Shown: positions 53,465-62,863 of the stretch, one piece after another
How the letters are laid out: every line of letters starts with the position of its first letter
Position numbering within the stretch: position 1 is the first letter of the stretch
DNA from: Bacteroidaceae bacterium
Lineage (GTDB): Bacteria > Bacteroidota > Bacteroidia > Bacteroidales > Bacteroidaceae
Direction: 5' to 3'
NCBI GenBank assembly: GCA_017536765.1
Contig: JAFXGV010000034.1
Location: forward strand, 1 to 64,000
Length of the DNA: 64,000 nt
Notes under the pieces: model-generated
Database searches by the model: none
Told to the model about the DNA's origin: nothing
The model's input: the letters and a program-made list of their open reading frames with translations, nothing else
Translations under genes and position numbers: made by a program

Positions 53465-54208
53465 TTAGAAATTTATATTGCAGTTTATTCCATAATATCC
53501 CTTGTCCATTCGCCCTATGTTGTTGTTCATAATCTCGGGCTCCACGGTTATGTTCAGGTTTTCGCTTATGTCGAAGCTGGCAAGCTGTGCATCCACATAG
53601 GCATCTATTACCGAGAGTACATACACGCCTATGAAAGCGAATATGCTCAAATCGCGCCAGCGGCGGTAGCGGTCCTTCCTCTTTTTGAACAGCCCTGTGA
53701 GGTACTCTTTGTTCCCCTCGAAATCGTATCCCGGGCGGAAGAAATCCTTGTACGAATCGGTGTTTGGATCGCTGTCCATAATGTCGAGGTAGGCCTGGCG
53801 GTAGTCGCTGTACATCTGGCTGTTCCAGTTGTATGCATACAAGCAACCTACAAAGCCGCCATATACGATGGGCAGTTTCCAGTATTTGCGGTTGTAAATC
53901 TGTCCTCCACCCGGTACAACCACTGCAAGCCAAGTGGCTTTTGTGGGGTTAGGCTTGAACGGTTTTATGTTACCGGTTATTTCGTTGTAGTTGCGTTTCA
54001 TTGCCGCGCGGCTGCTGTCGGGCGAAAGGCTCACATCGCTCCTGTATATGCTGTCTATTGTTGCAGAGTCGGCTTTTAGGGCGCTTTCAATAATAGAGTC
54101 TCCCTGTAATGCAAATCTATCTTGTGCATAGCTGTTTTTTGCAGCCATCAAGCAAAACAAAACGGCCAACAACGCGGTATGCAGGTATGTGAATCTCGGC
54201 ATTTTCAC
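53465..54208 (-). CDS. DUF5683 domain-containing membrane protein
   Basis: 247 aa with a signal peptide (MKMPRFTYLHTALLAVLFCLMA...SYAQ). The DUF5683 region follows (KATWLAVVVPGGGQIYNRKYWKLPIVYGG), with two or three further hydrophobic segments (FVGCLYAYNW; LSIFAFIGVYVLSVIDAYVDA). The function is not known. It sits between parB and mltD, a conserved neighbourhood in Bacteroidales, 4 bp from parB, which suggests an envelope or cell-division link. Confidence 0.85.
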   Translation of the reverse strand: MKMPRFTYLHTALLAVLFCLMAAKNSYAQDRFALQGDSIIESALKADSATIDSIYRSDVSLSPDSSRAAMKRNYNEITGNIKPFKPNPTKATWLAVVVPGGGQIYNRKYWKLPIVYGGFVGCLYAYNWNSQMYSDYRQAYLDIMDSDPNTDSYKDFFRPGYDFEGNKEYLTGLFKKRKDRYRRWRDLSIFAFIGVYVLSVIDAYVDAQLASFDISENLNITVEPEIMNNNIGRMDKGYYGINCNINF

Positions 54209-54212
54209 TATG

Positions 54213-55094
54213 TTAATTGTTTAATTTGTCAAATATGGCAATAATTCTTTCGAGCTCCTGCTCGTTCTTGAATTTGATGCTTATCTTGCCGCTTCCCTTT
54301 GCCGAGCAGGTGAGCTGCACCGGCGACTGGAAAAAGTGTGTAAGTTGTTTCTTCAGCTGATGAAATTCGGGGTGGGGCAGCTTGGCTGCTACCTTTTTTG
54401 GCGCAGGCGCTTCGCCGCCCTCCTTCATTTTGCGCACAATCTCCTCTACTTCGCGCACCGAATAGCTGTTGGCCTCGATGTCGTGGAACAGCTTTATCTG
54501 CTCGGCGGGATTGTCGAGCGACAGCAGCGCACGGGCGTGTCCCATATCTATGCGTTTCTCTTTAAGAGCCACCTGTATTGTGGCGGGCAGGCGCAGCAGG
54601 CGCAGGAAATTGGCAATGGTGGCACGTCCTTTGCCCACACGCTTGCTCAGTTGCTCCTGCGACAGATTGTGTTGCTCTATAAGCTGCTGGTAGGCAAGGG
54701 CTATTTCTAATGCGTTGAGGTCCTCGCGCTGAATGTTCTCTATGAGAGCCATCTCCATAGTGTCCTCGTCGTCGGCCTTCAGGATATATGCGGGGATAGT
54801 GGTTTTGCCTGCTAACTGCGATGCGCGGAAACGGCGCTCGCCGGCAATAATCTGATATTTATCTTTGCCCATCTTGCGCAGTGTGATGGGTTGTATTATG
54901 CCAAGTTCTTTAATAGAATCGGCAAGCTCCTGCAAGGCCTCCTCGCTGAATTCGCGACGTGGTTGGTTGGGGTTGGCCTCTATTTGGCTTATCTCAATCT
55001 CGCCAATGGATTGCGAGCCCGCTGTCTGCACGGTTTCGGTGGATATGAGTGCATCGAGCCCTCGGCCTAATGTGAATTTCTTATTTGGTGCCAT
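54213..55094 (-). CDS. parB: Chromosome partitioning protein ParB
   Basis: 293 aa parS-binding CTPase. The N-terminal ParB/Srx region has IEANPNQPRREF, LGIIQPITLR and GERRFRASQLAG; the central helix-turn-helix is LSKRVGKGRATIANFLRLLR; the C-terminal dimer part follows an Ala/Pro linker at ~225-240. It starts 3 bp after parA. I found no canonical parS site near the genes. Confidence 0.95.
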   Translation of the reverse strand: MAPNKKFTLGRGLDALISTETVQTAGSQSIGEIEISQIEANPNQPRREFSEEALQELADSIKELGIIQPITLRKMGKDKYQIIAGERRFRASQLAGKTTIPAYILKADDEDTMEMALIENIQREDLNALEIALAYQQLIEQHNLSQEQLSKRVGKGRATIANFLRLLRLPATIQVALKEKRIDMGHARALLSLDNPAEQIKLFHDIEANSYSVREVEEIVRKMKEGGEAPAPKKVAAKLPHPEFHQLKKQLTHFFQSPVQLTCSAKGSGKISIKFKNEQELERIIAIFDKLNN

Positions 55095-55097
55095 TGG

Positions 55098-55865
55098 TTA
55101 TTCATTGTTTCTGTTAATTATTTCTTGTGCAAGCGCAAGGTAGTTCTTGGCGCCGGTGGAGTCGGCATCGTACATTATCACAGGGATACCCATACTGGGT
55201 GCCTCGCCCAGTCGTATGTTGCGCTGTATCACGGTGTTGAACACGAGCTCGCGGAAGTGCTTTTTCACCTCGTTGTACACCTGGTTGCTAAGGCGCAGGC
55301 GCGAATTGAACATTGTGAGCAGGAATCCTTCAATGTCGAGCGAGGGGTTAAGGTTTGATTTTATGATTTTAATTGTATTCAACAGCTTGCTTATACCTTC
55401 CAATGCAAAGTACTCGCACTGCACGGGTATTATCACCGAGTCGGCTGCGGTGAGCGAGTTCACCGTAATGAGGCCTAACGATGGCGAGCAGTCGATGAGT
55501 ATGTAGTCGTATTTGTCCTTTACCGGTGCCAATGCCTCGCGCATAATCTTTTCGCGGTTGGGCATATCGAGCATCTCAATCTCGGCACCCACAAGGTCTA
55601 TGTGCGAGGGTATTATATCGAGCCCCTCGACACAGGTGTTGTGTATGCCGTCGGTTATTGCGGCCTTGTTTATGAGGCACTCGTAAATGGAACATTCAAT
55701 CTCACGTATATCTATGCCGAGGCCCGACGAGGCGTTGGCCTGGGGGTCGGCATCTATTACCAGCACCTTTTTCTCGTATGTGGCGAGCGATGCTGCAAGG
55801 TTTATAGCTGTGGTTGTCTTGCCCACACCACCTTTTTGGTTGGCAAGTGCTATTATCTTTCCCAT
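55098..55865 (-). CDS. parA: Chromosome partitioning ATPase ParA (Soj)
   Basis: 255 aa. Deviant Walker A KGGVGKTT directly follows MGKIIALANQ; LVIDADPQANASSGLG and DYILIDCSPSLGL give the A' and B motifs. The frame is open 69 codons further upstream, but that stretch is AT-rich, basic and unlike the family, so ATG 55865 is used. With ParB it drives origin segregation. It is divergent from surE. Confidence 0.95.
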   Translation of the reverse strand: MGKIIALANQKGGVGKTTTAINLAASLATYEKKVLVIDADPQANASSGLGIDIREIECSIYECLINKAAITDGIHNTCVEGLDIIPSHIDLVGAEIEMLDMPNREKIMREALAPVKDKYDYILIDCSPSLGLITVNSLTAADSVIIPVQCEYFALEGISKLLNTIKIIKSNLNPSLDIEGFLLTMFNSRLRLSNQVYNEVKKHFRELVFNTVIQRNIRLGEAPSMGIPVIMYDADSTGAKNYLALAQEIINRNNE

Positions 55866-56131
55866 ATTTTTTCGTATTTTCTCAGTTAATCTATTGGTAA
55901 TCTGCGTGTCGGCTCCCGTGCGGTTTTTCCCGACAATATCTTTTATACCCAATTTATGGTTGCGAAGATACGAAAAAAAAAGATTGCTTTTCAGTATTTG
56001 CAGTTTAGTTATAAACAGGTGATAATAAAATGTGTTAAAAAATGTTGCAAATAGATGTTTGGGCTTTCGCATCCTTTTTTTTGCAGATGTGCTTTAGTAT
56101 CTTCTGCTTTGTTTTTTGTCGCTTTTTTCAG

Positions 56132-56139
56132 TATCTTCG
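56132..56139 (+). promoter_or_regulatory. Putative surE promoter -7 box (TATCTTCG)
   Basis: TATCTTCGCACC, 25 bp before the surE ATG, preceded by TTTTTTG and a T-rich spacer. It matches the purL box. Confidence 0.45.
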
Positions 56140-56163
56140 CACCCGTAAAAATACTATGGTACT

Positions 56164-56946
56164 ATGAATGAAAAACCTCTTATTTTAGTTTCGAATGATG
56201 ATGGTTACCTTGCAAAAGGTATAAACTGCCTTGTGCAGGTGTTAAGGGAATTTGGTGATGTTGTGGTGGTGGCTCCTCACACGGGGCGTTCGGGCAATGG
56301 GTGTGCCGTAACAAGTGAAACACCTCTTAAGGTCTGGGAGGTTAAAGCCGAAGAGGGCTTGGTTGTGTATGCCTGTACCGGTACTCCGTGCGATTGCATA
56401 AAGCTCGGATGCCACGCATATGTGCCCCGCACTCCTTCGCTCATTGTGGCCGGTATAAACCACGGCGACAACTCGGCTGTTAATGCCCACTATTCGGGTA
56501 CTATGGGTGCGGTGATAGAGGGTTGTATGAAGGGGATTCCTTCGGTAGCCTTTTCGCTCTGCTCGCACGATGCCGATGCTGATTTCACACCCACATACCC
56601 ATACATACGCCGCATAGTTGGCGAGGTGTTGCAGCGCGGGCTTCCCGTGGGCAGTTGCCTGAATGTGAATTTCCCCGTCTCCCCCTCGTATGCGGGCGTG
56701 AAGGTATGCCGCCAGGCTGTGGGCTGTTGGGTGAACGAGTGGGAGGCGCACTATCATCCGCGTGGCGGTAAATGGTGGTGGCTCACAGGTGAGTTCGAGA
56801 AACACGACACCGATGAGGCTGCCGACAGGGTGGCACTCGATAACAATTTTGTGGCCATCACTCCCACAAAAATAGATTTCACCGATTACGCCCTGCTTGC
56901 CGATATGCAGGGGTGGGGTGATATCTTCAAACCGCTTGAAAAGTAA
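56164..56946 (+). CDS. surE: 5'/3'-nucleotidase SurE
   Basis: 260 aa metal-dependent phosphatase of nucleoside monophosphates. The metal-binding start ILVSNDDGYLAKGI (adjacent Asp pair) is present, as are APHTGRSGNGCAVT, GTPCDCIKLG and the NHGDNSAVNAHYSGTMGA loop with the Asn ligand. It lies 5 bp before lpxB in the same direction, a pairing common in Bacteroidota. Confidence 0.95.
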   Translation: MNEKPLILVSNDDGYLAKGINCLVQVLREFGDVVVVAPHTGRSGNGCAVTSETPLKVWEVKAEEGLVVYACTGTPCDCIKLGCHAYVPRTPSLIVAGINHGDNSAVNAHYSGTMGAVIEGCMKGIPSVAFSLCSHDADADFTPTYPYIRRIVGEVLQRGLPVGSCLNVNFPVSPSYAGVKVCRQAVGCWVNEWEAHYHPRGGKWWWLTGEFEKHDTDEAADRVALDNNFVAITPTKIDFTDYALLADMQGWGDIFKPLEK

Positions 56947-56951
56947 GGCTT

Positions 56952-58091
56952 ATGAAATACTATCTTATAGTTGGTGAGGCTTCGGGCGACCTGCACGCCT
57001 CCAACCTTATGAAAGCACTTAAGGCTGCCGACAAAGAGGCCGATTTCCGTTTCTTTGGCGGCGACCTTATGTCGCAAGTGGGTGGCACCTGTGTGAAGCA
57101 CTACCGCGATTGTGCTTTTATGGGCATTATTCCTGTGCTTATGAATCTGCGCACGATATTTGCCAATATGGCAATGTGCAAAAAGGATATCAAGGAGTGG
57201 CAGCCCGATGCGCTTATTCTTGTGGATTACCCGGGCTTCAATCTATCCATAGCGCGCGATATTCACAAGACTACATCTATCCCCGTCTATTATTATATAG
57301 CTCCCAAGATTTGGGCTTCGCGCGAGGGCAGAATAAAAAACATAAAGCGCGATGTAGATGCTATGTTTTCAATCCTCCCATTCGAGGTAGGGTATTTCAA
57401 AAAACACAATTACGATGTAAACTACATAGGTAACCCCTGTGTAGATGCCGTAGATGCCTATTTGCGTGGGAACGAGCGCAACGATGCCGTTTTTCGTACG
57501 GCCAACGGCTTGGGCGACAAGCCCATAGTGGCGCTTTTGGCAGGCAGCCGCAAGCACGAAATTAAAGACAATCTGCCACAGATGCTTGAGGCTATGGCAA
57601 AATTCCCCGATTACCAACCGGTGATAGCGGGTGCCCCGGGAATAGACAAGGAACTTTATGCTCCATATTTGCAGCAGGGTGCTGCCATTGTTTTCGGCGA
57701 TACATACCGCTTGCTGCAGCACGCCCACGCGGCGTTGGTTACATCGGGCACGGCCACCCTTGAAACGGCTCTCTTTCGTGTGCCGCAAGTGGTGTGCTAT
57801 AATATGCCCGCGGGGTGGCTTGTATCTAAACTCAAACACCTGTTCCTGAAGGTGAAATACATATCGCTGGTGAACCTTATTGCCGGCCGCGAGGTGGTGC
57901 GCGAGCTTGTGGCTGCCGATATGACAGTGGAAAATGTTACCCGTGAACTTGGCAGGTTGTTGCCGCCTGATTCGCCCGAGCGGCACACAATGCTCGCCGA
58001 GTATAGCCGTATGATAGATATTCTTGGCGAACCGGGTGCCTCGCAGCACGCTGCCGAAAAGATGGTGCAGCTATTGACACACAAAAAATGA
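56952..58091 (+). CDS. lpxB: Lipid-A-disaccharide synthase
   Basis: 379 aa GT19 glycosyltransferase; joins UDP-diacylglucosamine and lipid X to form the lipid A disaccharide at the inner membrane face. Motifs: IVGEASGDLHASNL at the N-terminus, LVDYPGFNLSIA, YYIAPKIWASREGRI, ALLAGSRKHEI and VTSGTATLETAL. Its stop codon lies in the arm of the following hairpin. Confidence 0.96.
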   Translation: MKYYLIVGEASGDLHASNLMKALKAADKEADFRFFGGDLMSQVGGTCVKHYRDCAFMGIIPVLMNLRTIFANMAMCKKDIKEWQPDALILVDYPGFNLSIARDIHKTTSIPVYYYIAPKIWASREGRIKNIKRDVDAMFSILPFEVGYFKKHNYDVNYIGNPCVDAVDAYLRGNERNDAVFRTANGLGDKPIVALLAGSRKHEIKDNLPQMLEAMAKFPDYQPVIAGAPGIDKELYAPYLQQGAAIVFGDTYRLLQHAHAALVTSGTATLETALFRVPQVVCYNMPAGWLVSKLKHLFLKVKYISLVNLIAGREVVRELVAADMTVENVTRELGRLLPPDSPERHTMLAEYSRMIDILGEPGASQHAAEKMVQLLTHKK

Positions 58092-58116
58092 TGAGCCGCG
58101 GCTCATCATTTTTTTG
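58083..58116. terminator. Bidirectional terminator between lpxB and cdsA
   Basis: An almost perfect inverted repeat AAAAAATGATGAGCCG / CGGCTCATCATTTTTTT with A- and T-runs on either side, overlapping the lpxB stop and facing the convergent cdsA end at 58145. Confidence 0.8.
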
Positions 58117-58144
58117 TGTGTATGTTTATATTGTCGTCTGTTTT

Positions 58145-58978
58145 TTACAATACACCGATAAGGCTCAAATAAATCATTGCGCAGGGTGCGGCAAGCAGGG
58201 TGCTGTCGAAGCGGTCGAGTATGCCGCCGTGCCCGGGCAGTATGTTGCCCGAATCCTTGATGCCCATTTCGCGCTTCATACAAGACTCTATGAGGTCGCC
58301 GTATGTTCCGGCAACGGCAACAACGGCAGCCATTCCCATCCATTGCCAGGCATTCAACTGGGTGAAGAAGAGCGACATCACATATCCCGCAATCATTGCA
58401 ACCACAAAGCCACCTATGGTACCTTCCCAGGTCTTTTTAGGCGATACGCGCTCCCACATCTTGTGGCGGCCTATCGAACAGCCCACAAAGAATGCACCGG
58501 TGTCGTTGCACCAGATAAACACAAATATGGCGAGCGGCAGTGCGTAGCTATATGTGTCGCCTACGGCGCCCACGGTCGATAGGGGGTTGAGCAGTGCAAA
58601 GGGTAGTGCGGCATATATCTGTGTGAGAGCAAAATAGGCGTAATTGTCGAGTGAACTGCCCTCGGTGCAGAACAGCCTGCGAATGAACATATATACCATA
58701 AGCAGTGCGTAGGGTGCAAATAGCAGGGGGGTGTCGGTCACTCCCAAATGAGCCTTTGCATAGAATGCAAAAAAGAGATAGCCACCGCCTATAACCGCAA
58801 TCAATGTGCTGAATGTGGTTTTCTTGTGCTCGTGTATGAGGTTGGTAAACTCGTTTACCGCAAGCATAGTGACAATGGTGAACAATGCGCCGAATGAGCT
58901 GTGCCCGTAAAGAATTGCACCCAGCAGGACTATGCCGAATGCGGCACCTGTGAGTATGCGTACAAGTAGTTTATTCAT
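58145..58978 (-). CDS. cdsA: Phosphatidate cytidylyltransferase
   Basis: 277 aa, about eight membrane helices. Makes CDP-diacylglycerol from phosphatidate and CTP. The family signature is near the C-terminus (IKDSGNILPGHGGILDRFDS), with KKTWEGTIGGF before it. It overlaps the ftsH stop by 8 bp on the same strand. Confidence 0.95.
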   Translation of the reverse strand: MNKLLVRILTGAAFGIVLLGAILYGHSSFGALFTIVTMLAVNEFTNLIHEHKKTTFSTLIAVIGGGYLFFAFYAKAHLGVTDTPLLFAPYALLMVYMFIRRLFCTEGSSLDNYAYFALTQIYAALPFALLNPLSTVGAVGDTYSYALPLAIFVFIWCNDTGAFFVGCSIGRHKMWERVSPKKTWEGTIGGFVVAMIAGYVMSLFFTQLNAWQWMGMAAVVAVAGTYGDLIESCMKREMGIKDSGNILPGHGGILDRFDSTLLAAPCAMIYLSLIGVL

Positions 58979-60980
58979 TTTCTTTGGTGTTTATGGTTTC
59001 TTCTGTCGTGGTATTGTTTGCATCGTCGGGTGCTGTGGTTGTTTCGGCTGTATGCGTCTCAACCTCTTCGGCAGCCTCTTCAATGTTGTTATTATCAATA
59101 ATCTCCTCGCTGCGCGAAGCCCAGGGGCGCTTGCCGAAAATCTTCTCCACATCCTCGGCAAATATGACCTCGCGTTCCATAAGTACTTTGGCGAGTTCGG
59201 CGTGCCCCTCTTTGTGCTCGGTGAGCAGTTGCTTTGCACGCTCGTACTGGCTGTTTATCATCGCCTGCACTTCGTTGTCTATGAGCTCGGCAGTGCGCTC
59301 GCTGTATGGGCGGTTGAACGAGTATTGCTCGTTGTTGTAGTAGCACAGGTTGGCAAGCTTGTCGCTCATACCGGCATATGCAATCATTCCATATGCCTGC
59401 TTGGTCACACGCTCTAAGTCGTTCATTGCACCTGTGGATATGTGCCCTGTGAACAACTCCTCGGCTGCACGGCCGCCAAGTATGGCACACATTTCGTCGA
59501 GCATCTGCTCTTTGGTTGTTATCTGTCGCTCCTCGGGCATATACCAAGCTGCTCCGAGTGCGCGCCCGCGCGGTACTATGGTTACCTTTATAAGCGGGTT
59601 GGCGTGTTCAAGGAACCACGACAGGGTGGCGTGCCCGGCCTCGTGTATGGCAATTGTGCGTTTCTCTCCTTCGGTCATCACCTTGGTCTTTTTCTCCAAG
59701 CCGCCGATTATTCTATCCACGGCATCGAGGAAATCCTGTTTCTCCACTGCACGTTTGCTGTTGCGTGCAGCTATAAGAGCGGCCTCGTTGCACACGTTGG
59801 CAATGTCGGCGCCCGAGAATCCTGGTGTCTGGCGGGCAAGTGTATCCACATCTACCGACGGAGCAAGTTTCAGCGGGCGCAGATGTACACCAAAGATGGC
59901 CTTGCGCTCGTTGAGGTCGGGCAGGTCCACGTGAATCTGGCGGTCGAAACGGCCTGCACGCAGCAGCGCCTTGTCTAAGATATCGGCGCGGTTGGTGGCT
60001 GCCATAACAATGATTCCGCTGTTGGTGCCAAAACCATCCATCTCGGTGAGCAACTGGTTCAGCGTGCTCTCGCGCTCGTCGTTGCCGCCCATCGAGGGGT
60101 TCTTGCCACGGGCGCGGCCCACGGCGTCAATCTCATCTATGAATATGATGCAAGGTGCCTTCTCCTTGGCTTGGCGAAAGAGGTCGCGCACACGCGATGC
60201 TCCCACGCCCACGAACATCTCCACAAAGTCGGAACCCGACAGCGAGAAGAACGGTACGTTGGCTTCGCCTGCCACAGCCTTTGCCAGCAGAGTCTTTCCT
60301 GTTCCCGGAGGGCCCACAAGCAGGGCTCCTTTGGGGATTTTGCCGCCAAGTTCGGTGTAGCGTCCGGGGTTCTTCAGGAAATCCACAATCTCCTTAACCT
60401 CCTGCTTGGCACCCTCCTGGCCTGCAACATCCTTGAATGTTATGCGGTTGCTGTCGCTCTTTTCAAACAGCTTGGCTTGAGATTTGCCCACGTTGAACAC
60501 ACCACCCTGTGAACCACCTCCACTCATACGGCGCATTATGAACATCCATATGCCCACAAATACCACTATTGGCAGTACATTCCATAGAATGCCTCCCCAG
60601 TAGTCGGGCTTTTTCTCATATTTAAGTGAACCTTGATAGTTGCCCGCAGCCTCCTGTTCCTCTATGAATTTTTCGAAATTCTCCTTTGAACCAATCTGCA
60701 GGAAAACCATAGGCTCCTCGCCTATCTTATCTACCTTGCCGGGGAATACATATTTGGCCGAGTCGGGGTAGAGTATTGCCTCCACATCGTTGTTGTCATA
60801 AACGGTGATGTCCGAAACATAGCCCTTTTCCACATACGACTTTAGTTCGGAATATATAACCTCCTTTTGCAGCGAAGTAGTTTCGCCACCGAAGAGGGTG
60901 AAAAATATAAGCACGGCTCCTGCAATAATGTAGAACCAGGTGAAATTGAATTGTGGTTTTTGTATCTTCTTATTACTCAT
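58971..60980 (-). CDS. ftsH: ATP-dependent zinc metalloprotease FtsH
   Basis: 669 aa membrane AAA+ protease. Two membrane helices (about 14-30 and 131-148) flank a periplasmic domain. Walker A GPPGTGKT is at 223-230, Walker [10 protein letters not shown] at ~278-286, and the zinc site HEAGH at 446-450 with a third ligand in the later [10 protein letters not shown] region. The C-terminal ~60 residues are an acidic, Glu/Thr-rich tail. It lies between rsfS (3-bp gap) and cdsA (overlap). Confidence 0.96.
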   Translation of the reverse strand: MSNKKIQKPQFNFTWFYIIAGAVLIFFTLFGGETTSLQKEVIYSELKSYVEKGYVSDITVYDNNDVEAILYPDSAKYVFPGKVDKIGEEPMVFLQIGSKENFEKFIEEQEAAGNYQGSLKYEKKPDYWGGILWNVLPIVVFVGIWMFIMRRMSGGGSQGGVFNVGKSQAKLFEKSDSNRITFKDVAGQEGAKQEVKEIVDFLKNPGRYTELGGKIPKGALLVGPPGTGKTLLAKAVAGEANVPFFSLSGSDFVEMFVGVGASRVRDLFRQAKEKAPCIIFIDEIDAVGRARGKNPSMGGNDERESTLNQLLTEMDGFGTNSGIIVMAATNRADILDKALLRAGRFDRQIHVDLPDLNERKAIFGVHLRPLKLAPSVDVDTLARQTPGFSGADIANVCNEAALIAARNSKRAVEKQDFLDAVDRIIGGLEKKTKVMTEGEKRTIAIHEAGHATLSWFLEHANPLIKVTIVPRGRALGAAWYMPEERQITTKEQMLDEMCAILGGRAAEELFTGHISTGAMNDLERVTKQAYGMIAYAGMSDKLANLCYYNNEQYSFNRPYSERTAELIDNEVQAMINSQYERAKQLLTEHKEGHAELAKVLMEREVIFAEDVEKIFGKRPWASRSEEIIDNNNIEEAAEEVETHTAETTTAPDDANNTTTEETINTKENE

Positions 60981-60983
60981 AAA

Positions 60984-61355
60984 TCAGTCTAAATCGGGGA
61001 TGTTTGTAATTTTTGCATCGGCCCACAGGTGTTCAATGTCGTAAAACTCGCGCACGTCGGGCAAGAAAACGTGTACAAGCACATCGCCATAGTCCATTGC
61101 AACCCATTGTGCGTTGCGCAAGCCGTCTATTGCATAGGGCTTGCGTTTGCAGCCTATTCTCACCACATCTTCAACCGAGTCGGTTATGGCGCTTACCTGT
61201 GCGGGCGAGTTTCCTTGGCATATAACAAAAAAGTCGCATATGCTGTTCCCGAGTTTCTCCATATCAACAATTGTTATTCCCTTGCCTTTTTTCTCCTGTA
61301 TGCCTTCCACTATCTTGTCAATAAGTGCTTTTGTTGTTTTATCCTCTTTTTGCAT
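60984..61355 (-). CDS. rsfS: Ribosomal silencing factor RsfS
   Basis: 123 aa from MQKEDKTTKALI. Binds ribosomal protein L14 and blocks subunit joining in starvation. Family motifs are visible: ICDFFVICQGNSPAQVSAI, AQWVAMDYGDVLVHVF and REFYDIEHLW. The frame extends 29 codons upstream, but that part is unlike the family. It leads the rsfS-ftsH-cdsA operon. Confidence 0.92.
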   Translation of the reverse strand: MQKEDKTTKALIDKIVEGIQEKKGKGITIVDMEKLGNSICDFFVICQGNSPAQVSAITDSVEDVVRIGCKRKPYAIDGLRNAQWVAMDYGDVLVHVFLPDVREFYDIEHLWADAKITNIPDLD

Positions 61356-61586
61356 TGTAAAAATTTTCTTTATTCCTTTTATAATAGATAGTGCAAATAG
61401 CGTGCCATTGCTGTTTTTGCAATAATTCTGCCAATTTGGCATAGTAAGCCTTGCCGGCGCGTGTCTATCTTCAAAATTTGTTTCAAAGATAGGTAGATTT
61501 TACCCTAAAACTGCAATATGAGATAAAAATTTTCAAATATTTGAAGAAAAAAATGCCGAAAATATTTTTTTTAAAGATAATTGTTG

Positions 61587-61594
61587 TATCTTTG
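61587..61594 (+). promoter_or_regulatory. tRNA-Gln promoter -7 box (TATCTTTG)
   Basis: TATCTTTG, 16 bp before the mature tRNA 5' end, after an AT-rich stretch with no strong -33 box. Confidence 0.5.
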
Positions 61595-61610
61595 CATCGC
61601 ATTTGAGCAT

Positions 61611-61681
61611 TGGGCTATGGTGTAATGGTAACACTGCAGATTCTGGTCCTGCCTTTCCTGGTTCGAGTCCGGGTAGCCCAA
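61611..61681 (+). tRNA. tRNA-Gln (anticodon CTG)
   Basis: 71 nt cloverleaf: acceptor TGGGCTA / TAGCCCA with discriminator A, D arm GTGTAATGGTAACAC, anticodon arm GCAGA-TTCTGGT-CCTGC with CTG in the loop, and T arm CCTGGTTCGAGTCCGGG. CCA is not encoded. The bottom pair of the anticodon stem (31:39) is A-C instead of A-T; all other pairs are normal. Confidence 0.92.
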
Positions 61682-61686
61682 CAGAA

Positions 61687-61717
61687 GAAGTCTTGCATTG
61701 GCAAGGCTTCTTTTTTT
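61687..61717 (+). terminator. Terminator after tRNA-Gln
   Basis: Stem GAAGTCTTGC / GCAAGGCTTC (one G-T wobble) with an ATTG loop, followed by seven Ts. Confidence 0.75.
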
Positions 61718-61740
61718 GTGCTTGCAGGCCGGTAAAATAA

Positions 61741-61780
61741 AATTATAGGGCAATCGTCGCGCGACGATTGCCCTATAATT
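61741..61780 (-). terminator. Perfect 40-bp palindrome after the nucleotidyltransferase gene
   Basis: Two 20-bp arms (AATTATAGGGCAATCGTCGC and its exact complement) lie 23 bp beyond the convergent gene's stop. On the minus strand the stem is followed by TTTATTTT, consistent with a rho-independent terminator. Confidence 0.75.
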
Positions 61781-61803
61781 ATTTGGTTTTGGTTGTTTAA
61801 TTG

Positions 61804-62709
61804 TTAGAACAACTTGTTGGGATATTCACCGGCCTCAACGAGTGACTGAATCTTCTCAACTGTAGCGGGGCGGTCGGCAGCATATGTTACACCGAACCAC
61901 TTTGCTGTAGTGTCGAGAACCTCGCAAGTAGCTTCGCCGCGGTTGATGAGGTTGTCAACTACCAAGGGGATAAAGTACTCTGCTTTGGGCTTGTCGGCAT
62001 TCTCCTTCAAGAAATCAACAAACTGCTCCTCGCTGTGCTTGAAATAGTCGGGTGTGAAGCCCCAGAAGTTCATAGAAACGGGAGTCTGCTCGCCAACAGC
62101 TGTCCAGCCGCCCTGCTCGTCTTTGTAGCATATGTCGCCATCTACACGCATAATTTCTGTGCGCTCCACTACACCTGTGAGCAAGTCTTTGTCATCTTTT
62201 GCGCAGATACCGCGTGCAACGCTGCCGTTTTCGCTCAATGTGTTGCAAATGCGGAAACCTACCATACTGTATTTGCCTGTGCTACCCTCAGGGAGGTCGC
62301 TCAACCATTTGCCCATTACAGCAAAAGCATCGCGGCCATAGAAATCGTCGGCGTTGATTACTGCGAAAGGCTCTTTGATAACGTCTTTACCCATAAGTAC
62401 TGCGTGGTTTGTACCCCAAGGCTTGGTGCGCTCTGCGGGAGCAGTGAAACCTGCAGGCAGGTTGTCGATAGCCTGGAAAACAAGCTCTGTGGGGATGTGG
62501 CCCTCGTACTTGCTCAATACCTTCTCGCGGAAATCCTGCTCAAAATCCTTGCGGATAACGAATACCAACTTGCCGAATCCTGCGCGGATAGCATCGAAGA
62601 TAGAGTAGTCCATAATTGTCTCACCGTTGGGGCCCAGACCGTCCAACTGTTTCAAACCACCATAACGGCTGCCCATACCTGCAGCCAAAACAAAAAGTGT
62701 AGGTTTCAT
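61804..62709 (-). CDS. Sugar-phosphate nucleotidyltransferase
   Basis: 301 aa, NTP-transferase fold. N-terminal motif VLAAGMGSRYGGLKQLDGLG (nucleotide-binding G-x-G-x-R), DDFYGRDAF as the metal-binding Asp region at about 116, and SMNFWGFTPDYF later. It resembles the UTP/dTTP:glucose-1-phosphate group used for surface polysaccharide precursors, but substrate choice cannot be read. It stands alone with its own promoter and terminator. Confidence 0.88.
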   Translation of the reverse strand: MKPTLFVLAAGMGSRYGGLKQLDGLGPNGETIMDYSIFDAIRAGFGKLVFVIRKDFEQDFREKVLSKYEGHIPTELVFQAIDNLPAGFTAPAERTKPWGTNHAVLMGKDVIKEPFAVINADDFYGRDAFAVMGKWLSDLPEGSTGKYSMVGFRICNTLSENGSVARGICAKDDKDLLTGVVERTEIMRVDGDICYKDEQGGWTAVGEQTPVSMNFWGFTPDYFKHSEEQFVDFLKENADKPKAEYFIPLVVDNLINRGEATCEVLDTTAKWFGVTYAADRPATVEKIQSLVEAGEYPNKLF

Positions 62710-62768
62710 AATAGAAATGTTTTATAGATTAGATAAGTTTGTTTCTCTTTTTTGAGTATGTAACTTTG

Positions 62769-62776
62769 CAAATATA
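62769..62776 (-). promoter_or_regulatory. Promoter -7 box of the nucleotidyltransferase gene
   Basis: TATATTTG on the minus strand, a perfect -7 box, about 60 bp before the ATG. The -33 region is AT-rich without a clear TTTG. Confidence 0.5.
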
Positions 62777-62863
62777 GATATTTTGTTTTTCTTTAAGTAA
62801 TATTTTGTATTCTTTTTTTCAAAAACACATTTTTTATTGGTGTGCTGTGGCAAAACACTCTTA

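Noticed and set aside
54213-56160. A parS centromere site near parAB
   Set aside because: I looked for a TGTTTCACGTGAAACA-like palindrome around the genes and saw none.
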